Shown here: in pieces, positions 1-8,502 of the stretch
Numbering within the stretch: position 1 is the stretch's first letter
Layout of the letters: the number at the start of each line of letters is the position of its first letter
NCBI RefSeq assembly: GCF_016907845.1
Contig: NZ_JAFBCS010000001.1
Span: 186,001 to 250,000, forward strand
Direction of reading: 5' to 3'
Length of the DNA stretch: 64,000 bases
Source: Arcanobacterium pluranimalium
Lineage (GTDB): Bacteria; Actinomycetota; Actinomycetes; Actinomycetales; Actinomycetaceae
Program-made: the position numbers and the translations under genes
The notes under the pieces: generated by a model
Database searches by the model: none
Seen by the model: only the letters and a program-made list of their open reading frames with translations
What the model was told of the DNA's origin: nothing

Positions 1-875
1 ACGCCGGTGAAGTGCGCGTTCACGCCAGCGCCCGCTTCGATTCGTCAGAAGTTCGGCTCACGTGGCGGATCACCGACGACGCGCTTAATCTTCACGTGGA
101 AGCCAACTGGCATGAGCAGGAAAAACTCCTCAAGATCGCCTTCCCCACGAATATCCACACAGATCGCGCGCAATACGAAACCCAGATGGGTTATATCGAA
201 CGCCCGACGCACGAAAACACCTCATGGGATGCTTACCGATTTGAAGTTTCTGCACATCGTTGGCTGCGTTTAGCTAATTCTACACAGAGCCTGGCGATTG
301 CGAACGACTCCACATACGGCTGGGATGTCACGCGACATGCCAATGCACAGCGTGGCACGTGGAGTTTGGTACGAGCAACGCTGGTGAAGTCGGCAAAGTT
401 CCCTGATCCTGAGCAAGACCAAGGCCGACATTCGTGGAATTTCCGCATTGTTCCGGGGGCTTCGGTGCTGCGTGCCACGCAAGAGGGACAGACTCTAAAT
501 CTTGGTGAGCGTTATGCACGGCTCACAGGGGATTTAGCAGATGAACTCGCAGAGAATTTCGCAAGTAACTTTGAAGGCAACGTCGCAAGTACCTTCGTAT
601 GTGAACCGCTTATCGCAGTTGATGGTGCCATTGTTGAATCCGTCGCGCTCGCGCCGGATCGTTCGGGCGACGTCGTCGTGCGTATTTACGAAGCCGAAGG
701 TGGACCGCGAGCGGCGAAATTGCGCATCAACCACGCTCACAACGTGCGTTGTACGAACTTGCTGTACGAAGACGTCGATAGCGCACCTCACATCGAACGC
801 GACGGCGAAAACTACACACTTGAGCTGGGAGCATTCCAGGTCGCAACGTTGCGGTTCAGCTTGGAGGAGCAATGA
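1..875 (+). CDS. Alpha-mannosidase (GH38), C-terminal part, truncated by window start
   Basis: The reading frame is open from the first base, so the gene begins upstream; the first complete codon is at base 3. The roughly 290 visible residues are beta-rich and match the C-terminal sandwich region of GH38 alpha-mannosidases, with stretches such as YIERPTHENTSWD and WDVTRHANAQRGTWSLVRA. The catalytic domain is not visible. GH38 enzymes remove alpha-mannose from N-glycans. The stop overlaps the next start by four bases (ATGA), and an ABC sugar transporter follows, so this is the end of a glycan-degradation operon. No signal peptide can be assessed. Family assignment is from recognition of the C-terminal domain only. 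Confidence 0.8.
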   Translation, partial: AGEVRVHASARFDSSEVRLTWRITDDALNLHVEANWHEQEKLLKIAFPTNIHTDRAQYETQMGYIERPTHENTSWDAYRFEVSAHRWLRLANSTQSLAIANDSTYGWDVTRHANAQRGTWSLVRATLVKSAKFPDPEQDQGRHSWNFRIVPGASVLRATQEGQTLNLGERYARLTGDLADELAENFASNFEGNVASTFVCEPLIAVDGAIVESVALAPDRSGDVVVRIYEAEGGPRAAKLRINHAHNVRCTNLLYEDVDSAPHIERDGENYTLELGAFQVATLRFSLEEQ

Positions 876-2104
876 AATTCGGAGTTAATTACACGCCACG
901 TCAAGGCTGGTTCTATTCTTGGCTCGATTTTGACGCTGGTGCAGTGGCCGCCGATTTTGCACAGATTAAGAGCATCGGCGCAGATCACGTGCGAATTTTC
1001 CCGCTTTGGCCGCTCTTGCAACCCAATCGTAATCTCATTCGCACTGCGGCAGTGGATGCAGTGGTCACAACTGCACAGTTAGCGCATGAAGCAGGATTAG
1101 AGTCAAGTATCGACGTGCTACAAGGGCATCTTTCGTCTTTCGATTTCCTCCCCTCGTGGGTTTCCACCTGGCATGATCGCAATATTTTCACCGATCCGCA
1201 GGTTGTGGCTGCTCAGCAGGATCTCGTGCGCGTGCTCGGTGAAGCCCTACGAGATATTCCAGGCACCACGGGCTTGACGCTGGGCAACGAGTTCATGCAG
1301 TTTGCTGCTCAACGCCATCCGCACCGCCACAAGACTTCTCCCCAAGAGGCTTTGACCTGGCTTGATTCACTGTTGGGCGAAGCGAAACGAGTCTGGCCGC
1401 ACGGGCGTCACGTGCAATCGCATGACGACGATCTATGGTTCGAACCATCGCAACCATTTGGCCCGCAAGCAGCAGTAACACGTGGCGATTCCACTACTGT
1501 ACACTCGTGGGTATTCGGCGCACTTGGTCCGCGCTACGGCGTTGACTCTCCCCTACTTCCGTGGTTTGCTCGTTATTTATGCGAACTAGCTGCGGCGTGG
1601 AGCAACGATCCACACCGGCCAATCTGGCTGCAAGAGGTGGGTGCTCCCGAAAACTACGTGTCGGTTGGGAAAGCTCCTGAATTCCTTATTGATACGGTTG
1701 ATGCCCTCATGGGTGCTCGTGGCGGGGGCGTCAGCCCTAACCTTGAAGCCATTACCTGGTGGTGCTCACACGACGTCAGCTCTGAGCTAGTCGATTTCCC
1801 CTATTTTGAGCATTCGCTGGGTCTCATTGACGAACACGGAAATATTAAACCGATTGGCGAAGCTTTCAAAGTCTCGGCTAAGAAATGGGCTTTTGTTGAC
1901 GACGCCGAGGCAAGTAATGTCGTGCGCCGCAACGCCGCACAGAACGAGGCCGGAGTTAAACGCGAATCGTTGACCGTCGTCGTCGATGAAAACACTCGAA
2001 ACCTCAGCAACCCCTATGGTCAAATCTTCGACACATGGATTGACCTTGCTTTAGACGGCGATGTACGGGCGCTGCGGTTAGCTGATCGAGGAGGTGAGGA
2101 TTAG
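872..2104 (+). CDS. Clan A glycoside hydrolase, GH5-like (possible N-glycan core beta-mannosidase)
   Basis: A 410-residue TIM-barrel glycosidase without a signal peptide, so probably cytoplasmic. It starts with MKFGVNYTPRQGWFYSW. The clan A acid/base glutamate is visible in LGNEF (E140) and the nucleophile in WLQEVG (E255). The start overlaps the GH38 stop and has GGAGGAG just upstream. Bifidobacterial N-glycan clusters carry GH38 enzymes beside GH5 subfamily 18 beta-mannosidases that cleave the Man-beta-1,4-GlcNAc core, and the same neighbourhood here suggests that activity. The subfamily is inference; the hydrolase fold and catalytic pair are well supported. The last ~50 residues are poorly conserved-looking. 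Confidence 0.75.
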   Translation: MKFGVNYTPRQGWFYSWLDFDAGAVAADFAQIKSIGADHVRIFPLWPLLQPNRNLIRTAAVDAVVTTAQLAHEAGLESSIDVLQGHLSSFDFLPSWVSTWHDRNIFTDPQVVAAQQDLVRVLGEALRDIPGTTGLTLGNEFMQFAAQRHPHRHKTSPQEALTWLDSLLGEAKRVWPHGRHVQSHDDDLWFEPSQPFGPQAAVTRGDSTTVHSWVFGALGPRYGVDSPLLPWFARYLCELAAAWSNDPHRPIWLQEVGAPENYVSVGKAPEFLIDTVDALMGARGGGVSPNLEAITWWCSHDVSSELVDFPYFEHSLGLIDEHGNIKPIGEAFKVSAKKWAFVDDAEASNVVRRNAAQNEAGVKRESLTVVVDENTRNLSNPYGQIFDTWIDLALDGDVRALRLADRGGED

Positions 2105-2158
2105 TTTCTTTGCCGTCAAGACCAGACATCTTCAACAACACTCTTCAAAGGAGAAGAC

Positions 2159-3439
2159 ATGCGATTCAAAAAGTTTGCTGCTATTTCAGCAGTATGTGCT
2201 CTCGCATTGACCGCTTGTACGGGCGGTAGCTCAGACAGCAAGTCCGATTCGGCTTCCGGTAAGGGAGAAGTTGCGGGCGATATCACGTTCCAGTCGTGGA
2301 GCTTGAAGAATGACCGCTTCACGCCATATTTTGAGAAGATCATCGCCGACTTTGAAAAAGCAAACCCAAAGGTCAAGGTCAAGTGGATCGATCAGCCTGG
2401 CGATGGTTATGAGGACAAAATCCTCCAGCAAGCTAACTCCAATGAGCTGCCGGACGTAATCAATCTCCCGCCTGAGTTTGCATATAAGTTGGCGCAGGCA
2501 GATATGCTAACCGATCTTGAAAAGGCAGATGCAAAATCGCTTGACGCTTACGTTAAGCAAGCAACTGATGCGTACCGCTACCCAGGTATGAAGGGTCAGT
2601 ACGCCTACGCTTGGTACTTAGGTACCGATCTGAACTGGTACAACACCGACCTGATCAAGAAAGCCGGCATTGATATCAACAAGCTGCCAACCGATCTAGA
2701 TTCTCTCTTCGCTATGGCCAATCAGGTTGCAAAGGCAACTAATGGCCAGGTGAAGATGATTTCGGACGTGCCGCGAACCGGCACGCTGTCATCCGCCGGC
2801 GTGGAGATCATCAAGGATGGCAAGTTCGTGTTTAACTCGCCAGAAGCCGTCAAAGTAGTGCAGCGTTACAAGGACGCATACGCAGCAGGTGCAATGCCTG
2901 CTGAGGCGTTAAACGCGGATTACCAAGGAAACTCGCACCTCTACAAAGCAAGTAAGACGGCGTGGACCACCGCTTCGGCAGGTTTCGCTTCCGAGCTGGA
3001 GAAAGAAGCTCCATCGCTGCTAGCGACGACGGTAGCGACGCCGCGTATCGGTCACCCGCCGTTGTTTATTCAGGGAATTTCGGTTGCGAAGAACTCGAAG
3101 TCTCCTGAAGCCGCTCTTGCCTTTGCCAAGTTCTTGACCAGTAATGAAAACCAAATTGAGTTCGTGAAGATCGCGCAGGGCTTCTTCCCTGGTACCAACG
3201 AAGCGAATGCAAAGCCAGAATCCTTCACTGGTGTAGTGAAGAATGAATTGCAAAAGAAAGCAACTACCGCTGCCGCTGAAGCTTTGAGCAAGGCAACCCC
3301 TGAGTACCCGATCCAGTTCACCTATGACATGGACAAGTACCTTAAGCAGCAAATGGCACTTGCAGTCAAGGGCGAGATTGGTATTCAAGAAGCTCTTGAC
3401 AAGGCTATGGACTACGCCAACAAGAACCTGCAAAAGTAG
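2159..3439 (+). CDS. ABC transporter sugar-binding lipoprotein (family 1 solute-binding protein)
   Basis: A 426-residue lipoprotein. A basic N-terminus and hydrophobic stretch lead to a lipobox ending LTAC with the lipidated cysteine at residue 20, followed by a Gly/Ser-rich linker. The mature part has the usual features of carbohydrate-binding family 1 proteins: ITFQSWSL near the start, the LPDVINLPPEFAYKLA segment and AWYLGTDLNWYNTDL. It starts behind a strong AAAGGAGAAG ribosome site. It would present oligosaccharides to the two permeases downstream; given the GH38 and GH5 neighbours, mannose-containing N-glycan fragments are the likely ligand (inference). No ATPase gene is seen, so a shared MsmK-type ATPase is probably encoded elsewhere. 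Confidence 0.88.
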   Translation: MRFKKFAAISAVCALALTACTGGSSDSKSDSASGKGEVAGDITFQSWSLKNDRFTPYFEKIIADFEKANPKVKVKWIDQPGDGYEDKILQQANSNELPDVINLPPEFAYKLAQADMLTDLEKADAKSLDAYVKQATDAYRYPGMKGQYAYAWYLGTDLNWYNTDLIKKAGIDINKLPTDLDSLFAMANQVAKATNGQVKMISDVPRTGTLSSAGVEIIKDGKFVFNSPEAVKVVQRYKDAYAAGAMPAEALNADYQGNSHLYKASKTAWTTASAGFASELEKEAPSLLATTVATPRIGHPPLFIQGISVAKNSKSPEAALAFAKFLTSNENQIEFVKIAQGFFPGTNEANAKPESFTGVVKNELQKKATTAAAEALSKATPEYPIQFTYDMDKYLKQQMALAVKGEIGIQEALDKAMDYANKNLQK

Positions 3440-3522
3440 GCACAGTTCGCTTATGTAGGCACGCCTGCTGGAATAGCCACAGTTTGCTTACGTAGGCACA
3501 GTTCGCCAAACCTGGCAAAACT

Positions 3523-3560
3523 GGGCAGGGAATCGATTTAGCTGAATGGATTCCCTGCCC
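3523..3560 (+). promoter_or_regulatory. Stem-loop between binding-protein and permease genes
   Basis: A perfect 12-bp inverted repeat (GGGCAGGGAATC, 3523-3534, against 3549-3560) with a 14-nt loop and no T-run. It sits in the 226-bp gap between the solute-binding protein and the first permease. Such structures often limit read-through or protect the upstream mRNA, giving excess binding protein over permease. Just before it are two imperfect direct copies of about 23 bp (near 3440-3462 and 3477-3499). Confidence 0.6.
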
Positions 3561-3665
3561 AACCAGCCAGCTCACAGGTTCGCTGTCGTCCCATTTTTCC
3601 CCTTCCTTTTCTCCTCCCCTCTCCGCTCTCACCTATATCTCAAATCCAAACCGCAAGGAAAAACT

Positions 3666-4700
3666 ATGAAGTTTCAACGCTGGTATACGCCTTATTTATT
3701 ACTCGCGCCAGCCCTGATCTGGGTGGCAGTTTTTGCGATTTGGCCGTTCTTGAATACGGTATATCTCGCTTTCACTGATGCGCGCCCGCTTCGCACACCA
3801 CACTTCATTGGATTTGATAACTTCACACAGTTGTTTTCCGACGAACGATTCATATATGCACTGGTGACGAGCCTACTTTACGTTGTTTTATGCGTTCCAC
3901 TGCTGACTTTTCTCCCTTTGCTTTTGGCGCTGCTTGTTGAGAAGAAGGTTCCCGGAATTTCTCTATTTCGCACCACGTATTATTTCCCGGTCATTGCGTC
4001 AGTTGTAGTGGTGGGAATCATTTGGAGTTGGCTTTTTGATTCTCGCGGAATTATCAACGAATCTTTGCAGTTTATTGGTATCACAGATGCTCCAATCGAC
4101 TTTTTGATTGACCGGTGGCTCATTATTATTTCCGCTGCATCACTGACCATCTGGAAAGGCTTGGGCTATTACATGGTGGTTTATCTTGCAGCTTTGGGAA
4201 ACGTGTCGAAAGAATTGTATGAAGCTGCTGCTCTTGATGGTGCCGGCTGGTGGCGCCGCTTTTGGAGCGTGACCGTTCCTGGGGTACGTGGCGCTATGAT
4301 GCTGGTATCGGCACTGATCACCGTGGCAGCTATGCGCGTATTCTCAGAGATTTACGTACTCACGAATGGTTCGGGTGGGCCCGGTGGTAAATCTCAATCG
4401 ATGGTAATGCTTATTCAGCAAACTGGCAAAGGCCTGAACGGAAATCTTGGCTACGCTTCGGCTATCTCTGTTGTGCTCTTCGCGTTAACAATCATTCCTT
4501 TGCTTTTCGTCTTGTATATCAATCAAGGCGAGGAAATCCGCGAAACGCTCAGAATTCGTAAGACGGCGAAGCTCGCACGTCGCACCGCAAAAGCTCGCGT
4601 GGCTAGTGGTCGCGTAGCAAGTGGTCACGTTACTACAGATGCGGCTCCCACAACCGTTGGCACCGACGTCGCCCCTGAAGAAAGGGAGAATCTGCAATGA
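3666..4700 (+). CDS. ABC sugar transporter permease, MalF/LacF type
   Basis: A 344-residue integral membrane protein with about six hydrophobic segments, starting MKFQRWYTPYLLLAPALIW. The EAA loop that contacts the ATPase is visible (ELYEAAALDGAGWWRRF). I chose the ATG at 3666 because an AAGGAAAAAC ribosome site precedes it and the protein then begins like its family; an upstream in-frame ATG at 3546 lies inside the stem-loop and adds an unlikely leader. The C-terminal tail is unusual: about 40 residues rich in Ala, Arg and Thr with a small RVASG repeat. It overlaps the next permease by four bases and works with it as the membrane channel. Confidence 0.88.
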   Translation: MKFQRWYTPYLLLAPALIWVAVFAIWPFLNTVYLAFTDARPLRTPHFIGFDNFTQLFSDERFIYALVTSLLYVVLCVPLLTFLPLLLALLVEKKVPGISLFRTTYYFPVIASVVVVGIIWSWLFDSRGIINESLQFIGITDAPIDFLIDRWLIIISAASLTIWKGLGYYMVVYLAALGNVSKELYEAAALDGAGWWRRFWSVTVPGVRGAMMLVSALITVAAMRVFSEIYVLTNGSGGPGGKSQSMVMLIQQTGKGLNGNLGYASAISVVLFALTIIPLLFVLYINQGEEIRETLRIRKTAKLARRTAKARVASGRVASGHVTTDAAPTTVGTDVAPEERENLQ

Positions 4701-5566
4701 AACAGTCGCGTTTTGAAATACTTCGCGGTAACGGGATTGAACGCTCGAGCACGCTGGGGATCATTGGACGCTATGCACTTTTAATTCTGATGCTAGTGAT
4801 CGCAGTTGGACCTTTCTTGTGGCAACTGTCCACGTCACTAAAAGGGCCTTGGGAAGACATCTACTCCTTTCCTCCCAATTTGATACCACAAGATCCTACA
4901 TTGGCGAATTATGGTGAAGTAACGCGCGCAATTCCAGTTGTGCAGTATGCGTGGAACTCACTGTTCGTCTCGGTCACGATGGTTATTACGAATATCGTAT
5001 TTTCCACGTGTGCCGGTTATGCCCTCGCCAATCTTCGCTTCCGCGGGCGTGGCTTCGCACTCGCTTTTATCCTCTCCACGCTTTTGCTGCCTGGCGAAGT
5101 GACTCTCACCTCGCAGTACTTGACCATTAAGTCGATGGGCTTGGCAAATACGCTCGTTGGAGTATTTTTACCAACCGCCATCACCGCGATCAACGTGCTC
5201 CTCATGGCTACTGCCTGCCGCTCTATCCCATCCGCCGTAATAGATGCGGCCACGATTGACGGCGCAAATACTTTGCAACGGCTACGCTACGTGGTGTGGC
5301 CAAATGTGCGCGGAATGGCTTCCGTAGTGGCATTAATGTCGTTTATTCAAGCATGGGATGACTTCTTGTGGCCGCTCGTAGTTCTCTCCGATCCAGCGAA
5401 GTACACACTCACTGTGGGCATGCAGTACCTCAATTCTGCTTTTGCAGCTAACCCACGCGTTGTAGCAGCTGGAACCATGCTTGCTCTCCTGCCGATTATT
5501 GTGCTTTTCGCATTCACACAAAAGTTCTTTTTCCGTGGCGTTGCCGATGGTGCCGTGAAAGGATAA
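4697..5566 (+). CDS. ABC sugar transporter permease, MalG/LacG type
   Basis: A 289-residue inner-membrane permease with about six hydrophobic segments. The EAA-like loop is visible as AVIDAATIDGANTLQRL, followed by VVWPNVRG. The start overlaps the preceding permease stop (ATGA), so the two are translationally coupled. It is the last gene of the glycan-uptake operon; an AT-rich gap with a new promoter region follows before the secreted hydrolase at 5733. The C-terminus (FFFRGVADGAVKG) is typical of the family. Confidence 0.88.
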   Translation: MKQSRFEILRGNGIERSSTLGIIGRYALLILMLVIAVGPFLWQLSTSLKGPWEDIYSFPPNLIPQDPTLANYGEVTRAIPVVQYAWNSLFVSVTMVITNIVFSTCAGYALANLRFRGRGFALAFILSTLLLPGEVTLTSQYLTIKSMGLANTLVGVFLPTAITAINVLLMATACRSIPSAVIDAATIDGANTLQRLRYVVWPNVRGMASVVALMSFIQAWDDFLWPLVVLSDPAKYTLTVGMQYLNSAFAANPRVVAAGTMLALLPIIVLFAFTQKFFFRGVADGAVKG

Positions 5567-5732
5567 TTCGAAAAACACATCATTTCGGGAAGAAATCTGC
5601 AAACAATACCGCCGTTTCTATATATGTGCTACAATCGGTTGCACGCAATAAATTATTGTGCTTTTTGCTACGTTTGGAGTAAATATCCAAATTATGCAAA
5701 CATCAACGACGATGTAGTAGAACGGCAAGAAT

Positions 5733-7943
5733 ATGACAAATTCCCACACCATACACAAACCGCGCACTCGGCGCAAAATACGCAAAATATTAGCGGTAGC
5801 AGTCTCGCTACCGTTGCTTTCGGTCGCGACGCTATCGAACGCCGTCGCCACCGAATCAGAGCAAGATAAGGACACACTTTCGTTAATGACGGCGGACAAC
5901 GCTAAACCAGCCACCGTGACGAGCTACAATTCGATGCAACTTGGCGCTGGACTAACGGAATCGATGCCGAAAGCCACCCTTACGCCTTACGTTTCCCTCG
6001 ACAATCGTTGTTTCACGATGCGTATTAATACTCCAGATGCAGCCAACGATCCGAGCAGCCGCAAGTTCGTGAGCACTGCGGATATCGGCTATCCAACGAA
6101 TGCTGAGGAAGGGCAGGCCACCCCAATCGCTTTCGAAGCCACCACTTTGGGCCGCTACCGTCTCGTTGATCAGCAAGGACGCCCACTTTTTGCTTCTATT
6201 TTCGACGAAGTATGGGCAGGAAAGAACTATGGTGATCGTGCAGATTGGACCATCACGCCCAAAGGTGATGCCTTCACGATTGTTGCCACCAAGACCGGGC
6301 AGCAGCTAGGTACCCGCTTCGGAAAACTTGCCGTGGGCGGTGGAGATTCTTATAAAAACACCACATTTACACTGATTCCCGCCAGCGGCTGCGCACAAAT
6401 TCCGCATGGGCAAATCAACATGATATCCGAGCCGACCGAGCCTACGGTGAACCCTGATGGAACGTTGAATGGAATCATCGACGCACACCAACATTTGCTC
6501 TCGGTATGGGGTTTTGGCGGGCATCTGTTCTGCGGAAAGCCTTTCCACCCAGGTGGGATTCAAGAGGCTTTGGCGCCGTGTGAGTCGCATCGAACCGGTG
6601 CAGGTACATTCTTTGAGATGCTATTAGCAGGCACAAAGATGTATGGAAATGTTGATGGCTGGCCTACGTTCACCAACCGCCCAACGCCTACTGCGCTCCT
6701 TCACCAAACTGGGTATTACACCGGGCTGGAGCGCGCATGGAAAGCAGGCGTGCGTGCGCTCAATGTTATATATGTGGGCAACCGAGTGATTTGCGATATT
6801 TACCCGATTAAGGGCACAAGCTGCAACGAGATGGAGCAGGTGCGTGCGCAAGCAGCTCAAATGCAACAGCTTATTGATTATGTGGACGCACAAAACGGCG
6901 GCCCTGGAAAGGGATTCTTGCAGATCGCCCGCACTCCGGCAGATATGCGCCGTATTGTGGCGAGCGGAAAGATGGCAGTATCAATCGGCATTGAGGTGTC
7001 GGAATTATTTGGTTGCACTGGCATCACCAGCTGCTCAAAGGAAGACATCGATAAAGGTCTTGATGAATTGGAGAAGATGGGAGTTTCCAACGTCTTCCCT
7101 ATTCACAAGTTCGATAATGCTTTTGGTGGCACGCGATTCGATAATGGAACCACCGGCACGATTATGACCTTTGGAAACGTCGTCTCCAATGGCACGTTCT
7201 TCCAGGTAGAAAAGTGTGAGGGTGAGGGGCCAGCCGACCTTCCACTCGTTATGAATAACGACAAGCTGCTCGACGTCTACAAGAAAGTTTTCGGCAAGGA
7301 TTACGACGGCGCGCTGCCAATTTATCCTTCAGGCAAGATTTGCAACCGCAAAGGGCTTACCGAGCTTGGTGAATACTTGATTCGCCAGCTCATGGATCGG
7401 GGCATGGTGATTAACGTTGATCATATGAGCGTGAAGACGATCAAGCGCACTCTCGAGATCACAAAAGAAGCCGGCTACCCTGGCGTGATGTCTAATCACA
7501 CCTGGTCTGATCCGCTGTTCTATGAAGAGATCATTAAGCAGGGAGGATTCTACGCGTCTTACTTGTCTCCTACTGATAAACAGGTGAACGATTGGCGCTC
7601 GGATCATAGCGTGACGCCGTCGTTGAACCATTTTGGTCTCGGCACTGATATTAACGGTATGGGACCTTTGCCTGTGGCTCGCAAGGATGCCGCAACGAAT
7701 CCTTTGAAGTACCCGATCACCGCGCCGTCGGGAGCAGTGTTTGACCGCAACGTGACTGGTGAACGCACGTGGGATTTCAACAAGGATGGCATGTCTCATT
7801 ACGGCTTACTGGCAGATTACCTCACTGACCTGCTACAACAAGCAGGAAAGGACGCACCACAGATGAAGAAAGAGCTCATGAGCTCAACGGAAGCATACGT
7901 GCGCACCTGGGAAGGTGCAGTTGCTTATGGAAATAAGCATTAA
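5733..7943 (+). CDS. Secreted metallohydrolase, M19 dipeptidase-like, with N-terminal beta domain
   Basis: A 736-residue exported protein with a Sec-type signal peptide (basic KPRTRRKIRK, then a hydrophobic stretch ending near LSNAVATES). Residues about 60-230 form a beta-rich segment resembling a ricin-type trefoil (for example GRYRLVDQQGRPLF). From residue 248 an amidohydrolase-like domain begins with DAHQH (H252 and H254, probable metal ligands), then VINVDHMS, MSNHTWSDP and GTDINGMG, the pattern of M19 renal dipeptidase-like and related metal-dependent hydrolases. It may cleave dipeptides or another amide outside the cell. The substrate is not readable from sequence. It follows the sugar operon but has its own 166-bp leader; the ribosome site is weak. 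Confidence 0.68.
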   Translation: MTNSHTIHKPRTRRKIRKILAVAVSLPLLSVATLSNAVATESEQDKDTLSLMTADNAKPATVTSYNSMQLGAGLTESMPKATLTPYVSLDNRCFTMRINTPDAANDPSSRKFVSTADIGYPTNAEEGQATPIAFEATTLGRYRLVDQQGRPLFASIFDEVWAGKNYGDRADWTITPKGDAFTIVATKTGQQLGTRFGKLAVGGGDSYKNTTFTLIPASGCAQIPHGQINMISEPTEPTVNPDGTLNGIIDAHQHLLSVWGFGGHLFCGKPFHPGGIQEALAPCESHRTGAGTFFEMLLAGTKMYGNVDGWPTFTNRPTPTALLHQTGYYTGLERAWKAGVRALNVIYVGNRVICDIYPIKGTSCNEMEQVRAQAAQMQQLIDYVDAQNGGPGKGFLQIARTPADMRRIVASGKMAVSIGIEVSELFGCTGITSCSKEDIDKGLDELEKMGVSNVFPIHKFDNAFGGTRFDNGTTGTIMTFGNVVSNGTFFQVEKCEGEGPADLPLVMNNDKLLDVYKKVFGKDYDGALPIYPSGKICNRKGLTELGEYLIRQLMDRGMVINVDHMSVKTIKRTLEITKEAGYPGVMSNHTWSDPLFYEEIIKQGGFYASYLSPTDKQVNDWRSDHSVTPSLNHFGLGTDINGMGPLPVARKDAATNPLKYPITAPSGAVFDRNVTGERTWDFNKDGMSHYGLLADYLTDLLQQAGKDAPQMKKELMSSTEAYVRTWEGAVAYGNKH

Positions 7944-8132
7944 GCACCACGTATGCGTACCGCTAATGTTGCTGTGATTTTGCGGTGACAAAACCACAGC
8001 GGCGTTGCGGTGGCAATCTGCGGTGATGCTGCAGTTTTGCGATGGTGAATCTACCGTGGTGTTGCGGTGACACGCCTACTGTGGGTTCGAGTAGTGAATC
8101 TACACAAAATCGCAGCAGCAAATCGGCACAGG

Positions 8133-8194
8133 GTGTGGGGTATGATGGCACGCGCGCTAAAGCGCAGTGTACGTCATACCCCACACTTCTTTTT
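8133..8194 (+). terminator. Rho-independent terminator after the secreted hydrolase
   Basis: A perfect 13-bp inverted repeat (GTGTGGGGTATGA at 8133-8145 against 8174-8186) encloses a small GCGC/GCGC hairpin. A T-rich run (TTCTTTTTG) follows. It is placed to end transcripts from the M19-like gene and insulates the lipoprotein locus. Confidence 0.7.
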
Positions 8195-8342
8195 GTTGGT
8201 GGAGCGCTGAGCGCGTGGTTTGGTGGGTTTGCGGCGTGTTGGGTATGTGGTTTTGCGGGGTTGCGGTTTGCTGTGCTTGCGGTTTGGCGGGTGTGCGGCG
8301 TGCCTAGTGCGCTGTTTACCGCGTATGCAGCTGTTTTGATTG

Positions 8343-8398
8343 AAATATAGACTCGCTCAGCTGAATCTATATTTGTTGCAATCAGGAACTGTTATAAT
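8343..8398 (+). promoter_or_regulatory. Promoter region of the lipoprotein locus with a dyad
   Basis: An 8-bp inverted repeat (AAATATAG at 8343-8350 and CTATATTT at 8367-8374), extended outward by GATTG/CAATC, lies just upstream of a consensus -10 box TATAAT (8393-8398). No clear -35 hexamer is seen. The dyad would suit a repressor or activator site for the first lipoprotein gene. Confidence 0.45.
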
Positions 8399-8502
8399 CA
8401 ACAACGACTTAGTATTTCAGACTTTATATTTCAGAAATGACACTTTCCCCGCAACGAAGCAGGAGCGCTCAAGGCGCTACTAAGAACGTGAAAGCTAGGA
8501 TT

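Larger units (their letters stand above)
7944..8502. other. Gene-free stretch with degenerate TTGCGGTG repeats and a terminator
   Basis: This 559-bp gap holds no credible gene. Bases 7965-8060 carry several imperfect copies of TTGCGGTG. A strong terminator lies at 8133-8194. Bases 8195-8340 are G/T-rich low complexity (repeated TTTGCGG). The last part holds a dyad and a promoter for the lipoprotein locus. Confidence 0.55.

Noticed and set aside
5624-5869. Frame starting in the leader and overlapping the secreted hydrolase gene
   Set aside because: It overlaps the signal-peptide codons in another frame and has no coding character.
8133-8186. Treating the TCATACC/GGTATGA parts of the terminator stem as a third copy of the 16-bp palindrome
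   Set aside because: The halves are about 28 bp apart and part of a long GC stem followed by T residues; a terminator explains them fully.
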